Positions 24,201 through 37,800 of a DNA stretch of 64,000 nucleotides are shown piece after piece. Made by a program: the position numbers and the translations under genes. Location of the stretch: assembly GCA_039621445.1 (NCBI GenBank), contig CP154954.1:35325703-35389702 (forward strand). The letters run 5' to 3'. The number at the start of each line of letters is the position of its first letter. The stretch's first letter is position 1. The DNA is from Euglena gracilis (lineage: Eukaryota; Euglenida; Euglenophyceae; Euglenales). The notes below the pieces were generated by a model, which was not told where the DNA came from, did not search any database, and saw only the letters and a program-made list of their open reading frames with translations.

Positions 24201-27200
24201 GCTCATTTCCCGCAACCAACCTTCCGGATGCATGTTTTTCTTACCATTAAACCACGACAATCATGAAACCAACGGGTCCCCTGACTTTGGAGGCCTCCTG
24301 GAACACCCATTCGGTTACTCGGAGTAAGGCCCAATTTGGTCCATTTTTACATGGTAACCTGGGCTGACCTGGTAAATGTCCCCCGGAATGGTCGAATGCA
24401 CCCATCTAAATGTGCTCATTTCTTGCAACCAACATTCCCGCGGCATGTTTTTCTTACCATTAAACCACGACAATCATGAAACCAACGGGTCCCCTGACTT
24501 TGGAGGCCTCCTGGAACACCCATTCGGTTACTCGGAGTAAGGCCCAATTTGGTCCATTTTTACATGGTAACCTGGGCTGACCTGGTAAATGTCCCCCGGA
24601 ATGGTCGAATGCACCCATCTAAATGTGCTCATTTCTTGCAACCAACATTCCCGCGGCATGTTTTTCTTACCATTAAACCACCACAATCATGAAACCAACG
24701 GGTCCCCTGACTTTGGAGGCCTCCTGGAACACCCATTCGGTTACTCGGAGTAAGGCCCAATTTGGTCCATTTTTACATGGTAACCTGGGCTGACCTGGTA
24801 AATGTCCCCCGGAATGGTCGAATGCACCCATCTAAATCTGCTCATTTCTTGCAACCAACCTTCCGGATGCATGTTTTTCTTACCATTAAACCACGACAAT
24901 CATGAAACCAACGGGCCCCCTGACTTTGGAGGCCTCCTGGAACACCCATTCGGTAACTCGGAGTACGGCCCAATTTGGTCCATTTTTACATGGTAACCTG
25001 GGCTGACCTGGTAAATGTCCCCGGAATGGTCGAATGCACCCATCTAAATGTGCTCATTTCTTGCAACCAACCCTTCGGCTGCATGTTTTTCTTACCATTA
25101 AACCACGACAATCATGAAACCAACGGGTCCCCTGACTTTGGAGGCCTCCTGGAACACCCATTCGGTTACTCGGAGTAAGGCCCAATTTGGTCCATTTTTA
25201 CATGGTAACCTGGGCTGACCTGGTAAATGTCCCCCGGAATGGTCGAATGCACCCATCTAAATGTGCTCATTTCTTGCAACCAACATTCCCGCGGCATGTT
25301 TTTCTTACCATTAAACCACGACAATCATGAAACCAACGGGTCCCCTGACTTTGGAGGCCTCCTGGAACACCCATTCGGTTACTCGGAGTAAGGCCCAATT
25401 TGGTCCATTTTTACATGGTAACCTGGGCTGACCTGGTAAATGTCCCCCGGAATGGTCGAATGCACCCATCTAAATGTGCTCATTTCTTGCAACCAACATT
25501 CCCGCGGCATGTTTTTCTTACCATTAAACCACGACAATCATGAAACCAACGGGTCCCCTGACTTTGGAGGCCTCCTGGAACACCCATTCGGTTACTCGGA
25601 GTAAGGCCCAATTTGGTCCATTTTTACATGGTAACCTGGGCTGACCTGGTAAATGTCCCCCGGAATGGTCGAATGCACCCATCTAAATCTGCTCATTTCC
25701 TGCAACCAACCTTCCGGATGCATGTTTTTCTTACCATTAAACCACGACAATCATGAAACCAACGGGTCCCCTGACTTTGGAGGCCTCCTGGAACACCCAT
25801 TCGGTAACTCGGAGTAAGGCCCAATTTGGTCCATTTTTACATGGTAACCTGGGCTGACCTGGTAAATGTCCCCCGGAATGGTCGAATGCACCCATCTAAA
25901 TGTGCTCATTTCTTGCAACCAACATTCCCGCGGCATGTTTTTCTTACCATTAAACCACGACAATCATGAAACCAACGGGCCCCCTGACTTTGGAGGCCTC
26001 CTGGAACACCCATTCGGTAACTCGGAGTACGGCCCAATTTGGTCCATTTTTACATGGTAACCTGGGCTGACCTGGTAAATGTCCCCCGGAATGGTCGAAT
26101 GCACCCATCGGCTCATTTCTTGCAACCAACCTTTCGGCTGCATGTTTTTCCTACCATTAAACCACGACAATCATGAAAGCAACGGGTCCCCTGACTTTGG
26201 AGGCCTCCTGGAACACCCATTCGGTTACTCGGAGTAAGGCCCAATTTGGTCCATTTTTACATGGTAACCTGGGCTGACCTGGTAAATGTCCCCCGGAATG
26301 GTCGAATGCACCCATCTAAATCTGCTCATTTCTTGCAACCAACCTTTCGGCTGCATGTTTTTCTTACCATTAAACCACGACAATCATGAAACCAACGGGT
26401 CCCCTGACTTTGGAGGCCTCCTGGAACACCCATTCGGTAACTCGGAGTACGGCCCAATTTGGTCCATTTTTACATGGTAACCTGGGCTGACCTGGTAAAT
26501 GTCCCCCGGAATGGTCGAATGCACCCACCTAATGTGCTCATTTCTTGCAACCAACATTCCTGCGGCGTGTTTTTCTTACCATTAAAACACGACAATCATG
26601 AATCCAACGGGTCCCCTGACTTTGGAGGCCTCCTGGAACACCCATTCGGTTACTCGGAGTAAGGCCCAATTTGGTCCATTTTTACATGGTAACCTGGGCT
26701 GACCTGGTAAATGTCCCCCGGAATGGTCGAATGCACCCATCTAAATGTGCTCATTTCTTGCAACCAACATTCCCGCGGCATGTTTTTCTTACCATTAAAC
26801 CACGACAATCGTGAAAAGAACGGGTCCCCTGACTTTGGAGGCCTCCTGGAACACCCATTCGGTTACTCGGAGTAAGGCCCAATTTGGTCCATTTTTACAT
26901 GGTAACCTGGGCTGACCTGGTAAATGTCCCCCGGAATGGTCGAATGCACCCATCTAAATGTGCTCATTTCTTGCAACCAACATTCCCGCGGCATGTTTTT
27001 CTTACCATTAAACCACGACAATCATGAAACCAACGGGTCCCCTGACTTTGGAGGCCTCCTGGAACACCCATTCGGTTACTCGGAGTAAGGCCCAATTTGG
27101 TCCATTTTTACATGGTAACCTGGGCTGACCTGGTAAATGTCCCCCGGAATGGTCGAATGCACCCATCTAAATCTGCTCATTTCCTGCAACCAACCTTCCG

Positions 27201-28300
27201 GATGCATGTTTTTCTTACCATTAAACCACGACAATCATGAAACCAACGGGCCCCCTGACTTTGGAGGCCTCCTGGAACACCCATTCGGTAACTCGGAGTA
27301 CGGCCCAATTTGGTCCATTTTTACATGGTAACCTGGGCTGACCTGGTAAATGTCCCCCGGAATGGTCGAATGCACCCATCTAAATGTGCTCATTTCTTGC
27401 AACCAACATTCCCGCGGCATGTTTTTCTTACCATTAAACCACGACAATCATGAAACCAACGGGTCCCCTGACTTTGGAGGCCTCCTGGAACACCCATTCG
27501 GTTACTCGGAGTAAGGCCCAATTTGGTCCATTTTTACATGGTAACCTGGGCTGACCTGGTAAATGTCCCCCGGAATGGTCGAATGCACCCATCTAAATCT
27601 GCTCATTTCTTGCAACCAACCTTTCGGCTGCATGTTTTTCTTACCATTAAACCACGACAATCATGAAACCAACGGGTCCCCTGACTTTGGAGGCCTCCTG
27701 GAACACCCATTCGGTTACTCGGAGTAAGGCCCAATTTGGTCCATTTTTACATGGTAACCTGGGCTGACCTGGTAAATGTCCCCCGGAATGGTCGAATGCA
27801 CCCATCTAAATGTGCTCATTTCTTGCAACCAACAGTCCCGCTGCATGTTTTTCTTACCATTAAACCACGACAATCATGAAACCAACGGGTCCCCTGACTT
27901 TGGAGGCCTCCTGGAACACCCGTTACTCGGAGTACGGCCCAATTTGGTCCATTTTTACATGGTAACCTGGGCTGACCTGGTAAATGTCCCCCGGAATGGC
28001 CGAATGCACCCATCTGAATGTGCTCGTTTCTTGCAACCAACATTCCCGCTGAATGTTTTTTCTACCATTGAACCACGACAATCATGAAACCAACGGGTCC
28101 CCTGACTTTGGAGGCCTCCTGGAACACCCACTCGGTAACTCGGAGTACGGCCCAATTTGGTCCATTTTTACATGGTAACCTGGGCTGACCTGGTAAATGT
28201 CCCCCGGAATGGTCGAATGCACCCATCTAAATGTGCTCATTTCTTGCAACCAACCTTTCGGCTGCATGTTTTTCTTACCATTAAACCACGACAATCATGA
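18300..28300 (+). repeat. Satellite subfamily block with recurring unit combinations
   Basis: In this block the CCGCGG box variant dominates. Other marker variants recur at multiples of the unit. The GGATGCATG type is near 20195, 21894, 22742, 24230, 24866, 25718 and 27202. The CCCATCGGCTC deletion type is near 20797, 23132 and 26107. The GGGCCCCCTG type is near 20666, 22790, 24914, 25978 and 27250. The spacing is not strictly periodic, so this is a mosaic of local duplications and not one clean higher-order repeat. Confidence 0.7.
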
Positions 28301-31300
28301 AACCAACGGGTCCCCTGACTTTGGAGGCCTCCTGGAACACCCATTCGGTTACTCGGAGTAAGGCCCAATTTGGTCCATTTTTACATGGTAACCTGGGCTG
28401 ACCTGGTAAATGTCCCCCGGAATGGTCGAATGCACCCATCTAAATGTGCTCATTTCTTGCAACCAACACTCCCGCTGCATGTTTTTCTTACCATTAAACC
28501 ACGACAATCATGAAACCAACGGGTCCCCTGACTTTGGAGGCCTCCTGGAACACCCATTCGGTTACTCGGAGTAAGGCCCAATTTGGTCCATTTTTACATG
28601 GTAACCTGGGCTGACCTGGTAAATGTCCCCCGGAATGGTCGAATGCACCCATCTAAGTGTGCTCATTTCTTGCAACCAACATGCCCCGCTGCATGTTTTT
28701 CTTACCATTAAACCACGAAAGGACCAATTGGTCCATTTTTACATGGTAACCTGGGTGACCTGGTAAATGTCCCCCGGAATGGTCGAATGCACCCATCTAA
28801 ATGTGCTCATTTCTTGCAACCAACCTTCCCGCTGCATGTTTTTCTTACCATTAAACCACGACAATCATGAAACCAACGGGTCCCCTGACTTTGGAGGCCT
28901 CCTGGAACACCCATTCGGTTACTCGGAGTAAGGCCCAATTTGGTCCATTTTTACATGGTAACCTGGGCTGACCTGGTAAATGTCCCCCGGAATGGTCGAA
29001 TGCACCCATCTAAATCTGCTCATTTCTTGCAACCAACCTTCCGGCTGCATGTTTTTCTTACCATTAAACCACGACAATCATGAAACCAACGGGTCCCCTG
29101 ACTTTGGAGGCCTCCTGGAACACCCATTCGGTTACTCGGAGTAAGGCCCAATTTGGTCCATTTTTACATGGTAACCTGGGCTGACCTGGTAAATGTCCCC
29201 CGGAATGGTCGAATGCACCCATCTAAATCTGCTCATTTCTTGCAACCAACATTCCCGCTGCATGTTTTTCTTACCATTAAACCACGACAATCATGAAACC
29301 AACGGGTCCCCTGACTTTGGAGGCCTCCTGGAACACCCATTCGGTTACTCGGAGTAAGGCCCAATTTGGTCCATTTTTACATGGTAACCTGGGCTGACCT
29401 GGTAAATGTCCCCCGGAATGGTCGAATGCACCCATCTAAATGTGCTCATTTCTTGCAACCAACATTCCGCTGCATGTTTTTCTTACCATTAAACCACGAC
29501 AATCATGAAACCAACGGGTCCCCTGACTTTGGAGGCCTCCTGGAACACCCATTCGGTTACTCGGAGTAAGGCCCAATTTGGTCCATTTTTACATGGTAAC
29601 CTGGGCTGACCTGGTAAATGTCCCCCGGAATGGTCGAATGCACCCATCTAAATCTGCTCATTTCTTGCAACCAACCTTCCGGCTGCATGTTTTTCTTACC
29701 ATTAAACCACGACAATCATGAAACCAACGGGTCCCCTGACTTTGGAGGCCTCCTGGAACACCCATTCGGTTACTCGGAGTAAGGCCCAATTTGGTCCATT
29801 TTTACATGGTAACCTGGGCTGACCTGGTAAATGTCCCCCGGAATGGTCGAATGCACCCATCTAAATCTGCTCATTTCTTGCAACCAACCTTTCGCTGCAT
29901 GTTTTTCTTACCATTAAACCACGACAATCATGAAACCAACGGGTCCCCTGACTTTGGAGGCCTCCTGGAACACCCATTCGGTTACTCGGAGTAAGGCCCA
30001 ATTTGGTCCATTTTTACATGGTAACCTGGGCTGACCTGGTAAATGTCCCCCGGAATGGTCGAATGCACCCATCTAAATGTGCTCATTTCTTGCAACCACC
30101 CTTCCGGTTGCATGTTTTTCTTACCATTAAACCACGACAATCATGAAACCAACGGGTCCCCTGACTTTGGAGGCCTCCTGGAACACCCATTCGGTTACTC
30201 GGAGTAAGGCCCAATTTGGTCCATTTTTACATGGTAACCTGGGCTGACCTGGTAAATGTCCCCCGGAATGGTCGAATGCACCCATCTAAATGTGCTCATT
30301 TCTTGCAACCAACCCTCCGGCTGCATGTTTTTCTTACCATTAAACCACGACAATCATGAAACCAACGGGTCCCCTGACTTTGGAGGCCTCCTGGAACACC
30401 CATTCGGTTACTCGGAGTAAGGCCCAATTTGGTCCATTTTTACATGGTAACCTGGGCTGACCTGGTAAATGTCCCCCGGAATGGTCGAATGCACCCATCT
30501 AAATCTGCTCATTTCTTGCAACCAACCTTTCGGCTGCATGTTTTTCTTACCATTAAACCACGACAATCATGAAACCAACGGGTCCCCTGACTTTGGAGGC
30601 CTCCTGGAACACCCATTCGGTTACTCGGAGTAAGGCCCAATTTGGTCCATTTTTACATGGTAACCTGGGCTGACCTGGTAAATGTCCCCCGGAATGGTCG
30701 AATGCACCCATCTAAATCTGCTCATTTCTTGCAACCAACCTTCGGGCTGCACGTTTTTCTTACCATTAAACCACGACAATCATGAAACCAACGGGTCCCC
30801 TGACTTTGGAGGCCTCCTGGAACACCCATTCGGTTACTCGGAGTAAGGCCCAATTTGGTCCATTTTTACATGGTAACCTGGGCTGACCTGGTAAATGTCC
30901 CCCGGAATGGTCGAATGCACCCATCTAAATGTGCTCATTTCTTGCAACCAACATTCCCGCTGCATGTTTTTCTTACCATTAAACCACGACAATCATGAAA
31001 CCAACGGGTCCCCTGACTTTGGAGGCCTCCTGGAACACCCATTCGGTTACTCGGAGTAAGGCCCAATTTGGTCCATTTTTACATGGTAACCTGGGCTGAC
31101 CTGGTAAATGTCCCCCGGAATGGTCGAATGCACCCATCTAAATCTGCTCATTTCTTGCAACCAACCTTCCGGCTGCATGTTTTTCTTACCATTAAACCAC
31201 GACAATCATGAAACCAACGGGTCCCCTGACTTTGGAGGCCTCCTGGAACACCCATTCGGTTACTCGGAGTAAGGCCCAATTTGGTCCATTTTTACATGGT

Positions 31301-32131
31301 AACCTGGGCTGACCTGGTAAATGTCCCCCGGAATGGTCGAATGCACCCATCTAATGTGCTCATTTCTTGCAACCAACCTTCCGGCTGCATGTTTTTCTTA
31401 CCATTAAACCACGACAATCATGAAACCAACGGGTCCCCTGACTTTGGAGGCCTCCTGGAACACCCATTCGGTTACTCGGAGTAAGGCCCAATTTGGTCCA
31501 TTTTTACATGGTAACCTGGGCTGACCTGGTAAATGTCCCCGGAATGGTCGAATGCACCCATCTAAATCTGCTCATTTCTTGCAACCAACCATTCGGCTGC
31601 ATGTTTTTCTTACCATTAAACCACGACAATCATGAAACCAACGGGTCCCCTGACTTTGGAGGCCTCCTGGAACACCCATTCGGTAACTCGGAGTAAGGCC
31701 CAATTTGGTCCATTTTTACATGGTAACCTGGGCTGACCTGGTAAATGTCCCCCGGAATGGTCGAATGCACCCATCTAAATCTGCTCATTTCTTGCAACCA
31801 ACCTTCGGGCGGCATGTTTTTCTTACCATTAAACCACGACAATCATGAAACCAACGGGTCCCCTGACTTTGGAGGCCTCCTGGAACACCCATTCGGTTAC
31901 TCGGAGTAAGGCCCAATTTGGTCCATTTTTACATGGTAACCTGGGCTGACCTGGTAAATGTCCCCGGAATGGTCGAATGCACCCATCTAAATCTGCTCAT
32001 TTCTTGCAACCAACCTTCCGGCTGCATGTTTTTCTTACCATTAAACCACGACAATCATGAAACCAACGGGTCCCCTGACTTTGGAGGCCTCCTGGAACAC
32101 CCATTCGGTTACTCGGAGTACGGCCCAATTT

Positions 32132-32203
32132 GGTCCATTTTTACATGGTAAGCTGGGCTGACCATTTACCAGGTCAGCCCAGGTTACCATGTAAAAATGG
32201 ACC
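32132..32203. repeat. Inversion junction (palindrome) between the two satellite arms
   Basis: The left arm runs through GGTCCATTTTTACATGGTAAGCTGG...CTGACC, ending at 32163. An 8-nt centre (ATTTACCA, 32164-32171) follows. From 32172 the reverse complement begins with GGTCAGCCC. The 32-nt arms pair with one mismatch (AAGCTG against CAGGTT). Outward from the centre the arms are not mirror copies: the left has GAGTACGG, GTTTTTCT and TCTGCTC where the right has the equivalents of GAGTAAGG, GTTATTCT and TGTGCTC. That argues for a true inverted junction over a fold-back read artefact. Confidence 0.9.
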
Positions 32204-34189
32204 AAATTGGGCCTTACTCCGAGTAACCGAATGGGTGTTCCAGGAGGCCTCCAAAGTCAGGGGACCCGTTGGTTTCATGATTGTCGTGGTTTAATGGTAA
32301 GAATAACATGCAGCCGGAAGGTTGGTTGCAAGAAATGAGCACATTTAGATGGTTGCATTCGACCATTCCGGGGGACATTTGCCAGGTCAGCCCAGGTTAC
32401 CATGTAAAAATGGACCAAATTGGGCCTTACTCCGAGTAACCGAATGGGTGTTCCAGGAGGCCTCCAAAGTCAGGGGAACCGTTGGTTTCATGATTGTCGT
32501 GGTTTAATGGTAAGAGTAACATGCAGCCGAAAGGTTGGTTGCAATAAATGAGCACATTTAGATGGGTGCATTCGACCATTCCGGGGGACATTTACCAGGT
32601 CAGCCCAGGTTACCATGTAAAAATGGACCAAATTGGGCCGTACTCCGAGTTACCGAATGGGTGTTCCAGGAGGCCTCCAAAGTCAGGGGACCCGTTGGTT
32701 TCATGATTGTCGTGGTTTAATGGTAAGAAAAACATGCACCCGAAAGGTTGGTTGCAAGAAATGAGCAGATTTAGATGGGTGCATTCGACCATTCCGGGGG
32801 ACATTTACCAGGTCAGCCCAGGTTGCCATGTAAAAAGGGACCAAATTGGGCCTTACTCCGAGTAACCGAATGGGTGTTCCAGGACGCCTTCAAAGTCAGG
32901 GGACCCGTTGGTTTCATGATTGTCGTGGTTTAATGGTAAGAAAAACATGCAGCCGGAAGGTTGGTTGCAAGAAATGAGCACATTTAGATGGCTGCATTCG
33001 ACCATTCCGGGGGACATTTACCAGGTCAGCCCAGGTTACCATGTAAAAATGGACCAAATTGGGCCTTACTCCGAGTAACCGAATGGGTGTTCCAGGAGGC
33101 CTCCAAAGTCAGGGGACCCGTTGGTTTCATGATTGTCGTGGTTTAATGGTAAGAATAACATGCAGCCGGAAGGTTGGTTGCAAGAAATGAGCACATTTAG
33201 ATGGGTGCATTCGACCATTCCGGGGGACATTTACCAGGTCAGCCCAGGTTACCATGTAAAAACGGACCAAATTGGGCCTTATTCCGAGTAACCGAATGGG
33301 TGTTCCAGGAGGCCTCCAAAGTCAGGGGACCCGTTGGTTTCATGATTGTCGTGGTTTAATGGTAAGAATAACATGCAGCCGAAAGGTTGGTCGCAATAAA
33401 TGAGCACATTTAGATGGGTGCATTCGACCATTCCGGGGGACATTTACCAGGTCAGCCCAGGTTACCATGTAAAAATGGACCAAATTGGGCCTTACTCCGA
33501 GTAACCGAATGGGTGTTCCAGGAGGCCTCCAAAGTCAGGGGACCCGTTGGTTTCATGATTGTCGTGGTTTAATGGTAAGAAAAACATGCAGCCGAAAGGT
33601 TGGTTGCAAGAAATGAGCAGATTTAGATGGGTGCATTCGACCATTCCGGGGGACATTTACCAGGACAGCCCAGGTTACCATGTAAAATGGACCAAATTGG
33701 GCCTTACTCCGAGTAACCGAATGGGTGTTCCAGGAGGCCTCCAAAGTCAGGGGACCCGTTGGTTTCATGATTGTTGTGGTTTAATGGTAAGAAAAACATG
33801 CAGCCGGAAGGTTGGTTGCAAGAAATGAGGACATTTAGATGGGTGCATTCGACCATTCCGGGGGACATTTACCAGGTCAGCCCAGGTTACCATGTAAAAA
33901 TGGACCAAATTGGGCCTTACTCCGAGTAACCGAATGGGTGTTCCAGGAGGCCTCCAAAGTCAGGGGACCCGTTGGTTTCATGATTGTCGTGGTTTAATGG
34001 TAAGAAAAACATGCAGCCGAAAGGTTGGTTGCAAGAAATGAGCAGATTTAGATGGGTGCATTCGACCATTCCGGGGGACATTTACCAGGTCAACCCAGGT
34101 TACCATGTAAAAATGGACCAAATTGGGCCTTACTCCGAGTAACCGAATGGGTGTTCCAGGAGGCCTCCAAAGTCAGGGGACCCGTTGGT

Positions 34190-34840
34190 TTCATGATTGT
34201 CGTGGTTTAATGGTAAGAAAAACATGCAGCCGGAAGGTTGGTTGCAAGAAATGAGCAAATTTAGATGGGTGCCTTCGACCATTACGGGGGACATTTACCA
34301 GGTCACCCCGGGTACCAAGAAAAAATCCACCAAATTGGGCCTTACTCCGAGTAACCGAAAGGGTGTTCCAGGAGGCCTCCAAAGTCAGGGGACCCGTTGG
34401 TTTCATGATTGTCGTGGTTTAACGGTAAGAAAAACATGCAGCGGTAATGTTGGTTGCAAGAAATGAGCAGATTTACATGGGTGCATTCGACCATTCCGGG
34501 GGACATTTACCAGGTGAGCCCAGGTTACCATGTAAAAATGGACCAAATTGGGCCTTACTCCGAGTAACCGAATGGGTGTTCCAGGAGGCCTCCAAAGTCA
34601 GGGGACCCGTTGGTTTCATGATTGTCGTGGTTTAATGGTAAGAAAAACATGCAGCCGGAAGGTTGGTTGCAAGAAATGAGCAAATTTAGATGGGTGCCTT
34701 CGACCATTACGGGGGACATTTACCAGGTCACCCCGGGTACCAAGAAAAAATCCACCAAATTGGGCCTTACTCCGAGTAACCCAATGGGTGTTCCAGGAGG
34801 CCTCCAAAGTCAGGGGACCCGTTGGTTTCATGATTGTCGT
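34190..34840 (-). repeat. Diverged satellite doublet (two-unit period)
   Basis: Two copies about 425 bp apart carry the same cluster of unusual changes. These are GGTGCCTTCGACCATTACGG (near 34267 and 34692) and a segment reading CACCCCGGGTACCAAG followed by an A run and TCCACCAAATTGG (near 34305 and 34730). The shared set of changes shows a two-unit duplication after the variant arose. Confidence 0.75.
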
Positions 34841-37800
34841 GGTTTAATGGTAAGAAAAACATGCAGCCGGAAGGTTGGTTGCAAGAAATGAGCAGATTTA
34901 GATGGGTGCATTCGACCATTCCGGGGGACATTTACCAGGTCAGCCCAGGTTACCATGTAAAAATGGACCAAATTGGGCCTTACTCCGAGTAACCGAATGG
35001 GTGTTCCAGGAGGCCTCCAAAGTCAGGGGACCCGTTGGTTTCATGATTGTCGTGGTTTAATGGTAAGAAAAACATGCAGCCGGAAGGTTGGTTGCAAGAA
35101 ATGAGCAGATTTAGATGGGTGCATTCGACCATTCCGGGGGACATTTACCAGGTCAGCCCAGGTTACCATGTAAAAATCCACCAAATTGGGCCTTACTCCG
35201 AGTAACCGAAAGGGTGTTCCAGGAGGCCTCCAAAGTCAGGGGACCCGTTGGTTTCATGATTGTCGTGGTTTAATGGTAAGAAAAACATGCAACCGGAAGG
35301 TTGGTTGCAAGAAATGAGCAGATTTAGATGGGTGCATTCGACCATTCCGGGGGACATTTACCAGGTCAGCCCAGGTTACCATGTAAAAATGGACCAAATT
35401 GGGCCTTACTCCGAGTAACCGAATGGGTGTTCCAGGAGGCCTCCAAAGTCAGGGGACCCGTTGGTTTCATGATTGTCGTGGTTTAATGGTAAGAAAAACA
35501 AGCAGCCGGAAGGTGGGTTGCAAGAAATGAGCAGATTTAGATGGGTGCATTCGACCATTCCGGGGGACATTTACCAGGTAACCCCAGTTTACCATGTAAA
35601 AATGGACCAAATTGGGCCTTACTCCGAGTAACCGACTGGGTGTTCCAGGAGGCCTCCAAAGTCAGGGGACCCGTTGGTTTCATGATTGTCGTGGTTTAAT
35701 GGTAAGAAAAACGTGCAGCGGTAATGTTGGTTGCAAGAAATGAGCAGATTTAGATGGGTGCATTCGACCATTCCGGGGGACATTTACCAGGTCAGCCCAG
35801 GTTACCATGTAAAAATGGACCAAATTGGGCCTTACTCCGAGTAACCGAATGGGTGTTCCAGGAGGCCTCCAAAGTCAGGGGACCCGTTGGTTTCATGATT
35901 GTCGTGGTTTAATGGTAAGAAAAACATGCAGCCGGAAGGTTGGTTGCAAGAAATGAGCAGATTTAGATGGGTGCATTCGACCATTCCGGGGGACATTTAC
36001 CAGGTCAGCCCAGGTTACCATGAAAAAATGGACCAAATTGGGCCTTACTCCGAGTAACCGAATGGGTGTTCCAGGAGGCCTCCAAAGTCAGGGGACCCGT
36101 TGGTTTCATGATTGTAATGGTAAGAAAAACATGCAGCCGGAAGGTTGGTTGCAAGAAATGAGCAGATTTAGATGGGTGCATTCGACCATTCCGGGGGACA
36201 TTTACCAGGTCAGCCCAGGTTACCATGTAAAAATGGACCAAATTGGGCCTTACTCCGAGTAACCGAATGGGTGTTCCAGGAGGCCTCCAAAGTCAGGGGA
36301 CCCGTTGGTTTCATGATTGTCGTGGTTTAATGGTAAGAAAAACATGCAGCCGGAAGGTTGGTTGCAAGAAATGAGCAGATTTAGATGGGTGCATTCGACC
36401 ATTCCGGGGGACATTTACCAGGTCAGCCCAGGTTACCATGTAAAAATGGACCAAATTGGGCCTTACTCCGAGTAACCGAATGGGTGTTCCAGGAGGCCTC
36501 CAAAGTCAGGGGACCCGTTGGTTTCATGATTGTCGTGGTTTAATGGTAAGAAAAACATGCAGCCGGAAGGTTGGTTGCAAGAAATGAGCACATTTAGATG
36601 GGTGCATTCGACCATTCCGGGGGACATTTACCAGGTCAGCCCAGGTTACCATGTAAAAATGGACCAAATTGGGCCTTACTCCGAGTAACCGAATGGGTGT
36701 TCCAGGAGGCCTCCAAAGTCAGGGGACCCGTTGGTTTCATGATTGTCGTGGTTTAATGGTAAGAAAAACATGCAGCCGGAAGGTTGGTTGCAAGAAATGA
36801 GCAGATTTAGATGGGTGCATTCGACCATTCAGGGGGACATTTACCAGGTCAGCCCAGGTTACCATGTAAAAATGGACCAAATTGGGCCTTACTCCGAGTA
36901 ACCGAATGGGTGTTCCAGGAGGCCTCCAAAGTCAGGGGACCCGTTGGTTTCATGATTGTCGTGGTTTAATGGTAAGAAAAACATGCAGCCGGAAGGTTGG
37001 TTGCAAGAAATGAGCAGATTTAGATGGGTGCATTCGACCATTCCGGGGGACATTTACCAGGTCAGCCCAGGTTACCATGTAAAAATGGACCAAATTGGGC
37101 CTTACTCCGAGTAACCGAATGGGTGTTCCAGGAGGCCTCCAAAGTCAGGGGACCCGTTGGTTTCATGATTGTCGTGGTTTAATGGTAAGAAAAACATGCA
37201 GCCGGAAGGTTGGTTGCAAGAAATGAGCAGATTTAGATGGGTGCATTCGACCATTCCGGGGGACATTTACCAGGTCAGCCCAGGTTACCATGTAAAAATG
37301 GACCAAATTGGGCCTTACTCCGAGTAACCGAATGGGTGTTCCAGGAGGCCTCCAAAGTCAGGGGACCCGTTGGTTTCATGATTGTCGTGGTTTAATGGTA
37401 AGAAAAACATGCAGCCGGAAGGTTGGTTGCAAGAAATGAGCAGATTTAGATGGGTGCATTCGACCATTCCGGGGGACATTTACCAGGTCAGCCCAGGTTA
37501 CCATGTAAAAATGGACCAAATTGGGCCTTACTCCGAGTAACCGAATGGGTGTTCCAGGAGGCCTCCAAAGTCAGGGGACCCGTTGGTTTCATGATTGTCG
37601 TGGTTTAATGGTAAGAAAAACATGCAGCCGGAAGGTTGGTTGCAAGAAATGAGCACATTTAGATGGGTGCATTCGACCATTCCGGGGGACATTTACCAGG
37701 TCAGCCCAGGTTACCATGTAAAAATGGACCAAATTGGGCCTTACTCCGAGTAACCGAATGGGTGTTCCAGGAGGCCTCCAAAGTCAGGGGACCCGTTGGT

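Larger units (their letters stand above)
3861..32163 (+). repeat. Satellite array, left arm: about 133 tandem copies of a 213-bp unit
   Basis: The same 213-bp unit repeats head to tail with few changes. Landmarks in each unit are TTCTTGCAACCAAC, TTACCATTAAACCACGACAA, the palindrome GGAGGCCTCC, TTTTTACATGG and CCTGGGCTGACCTGG. The period is constant (for example, equivalent sites at 4995, 5208 and 8824, 9037). Variation concentrates at a few sites: a box after CAACC (CTTCCGGCTG, CTTTCGGCTG, CATTCCCGCTG, CATTCCCGCGG or CTTCCGGATG), TCTGCTC versus TGTGCTC, GTTACTCGGAGTAAGG versus GTAACTCGGAGTACGG, and GTTTTT versus GTTATT. The CCGCGG type is confined to about 19.5-27.4 kb. Short open frames of 60-103 codons occur on both strands because 213 is a multiple of three; I do not regard them as genes. 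There is no other gene in this stretch. The array is nuclear satellite DNA, possibly centromeric, subtelomeric or other heterochromatin (inference). Confidence 0.97.

Noticed and set aside
3861-32163. CRISPR-like array
   Set aside because: The whole unit repeats with no unique spacers, at 213 bp, in a eukaryotic context without cas genes.
31000-33500. Inversion as a fold-back sequencing artefact
   Set aside because: A fold-back would give mirror-identical flanks. The units either side differ at several diagnostic sites within the first 150 bp.
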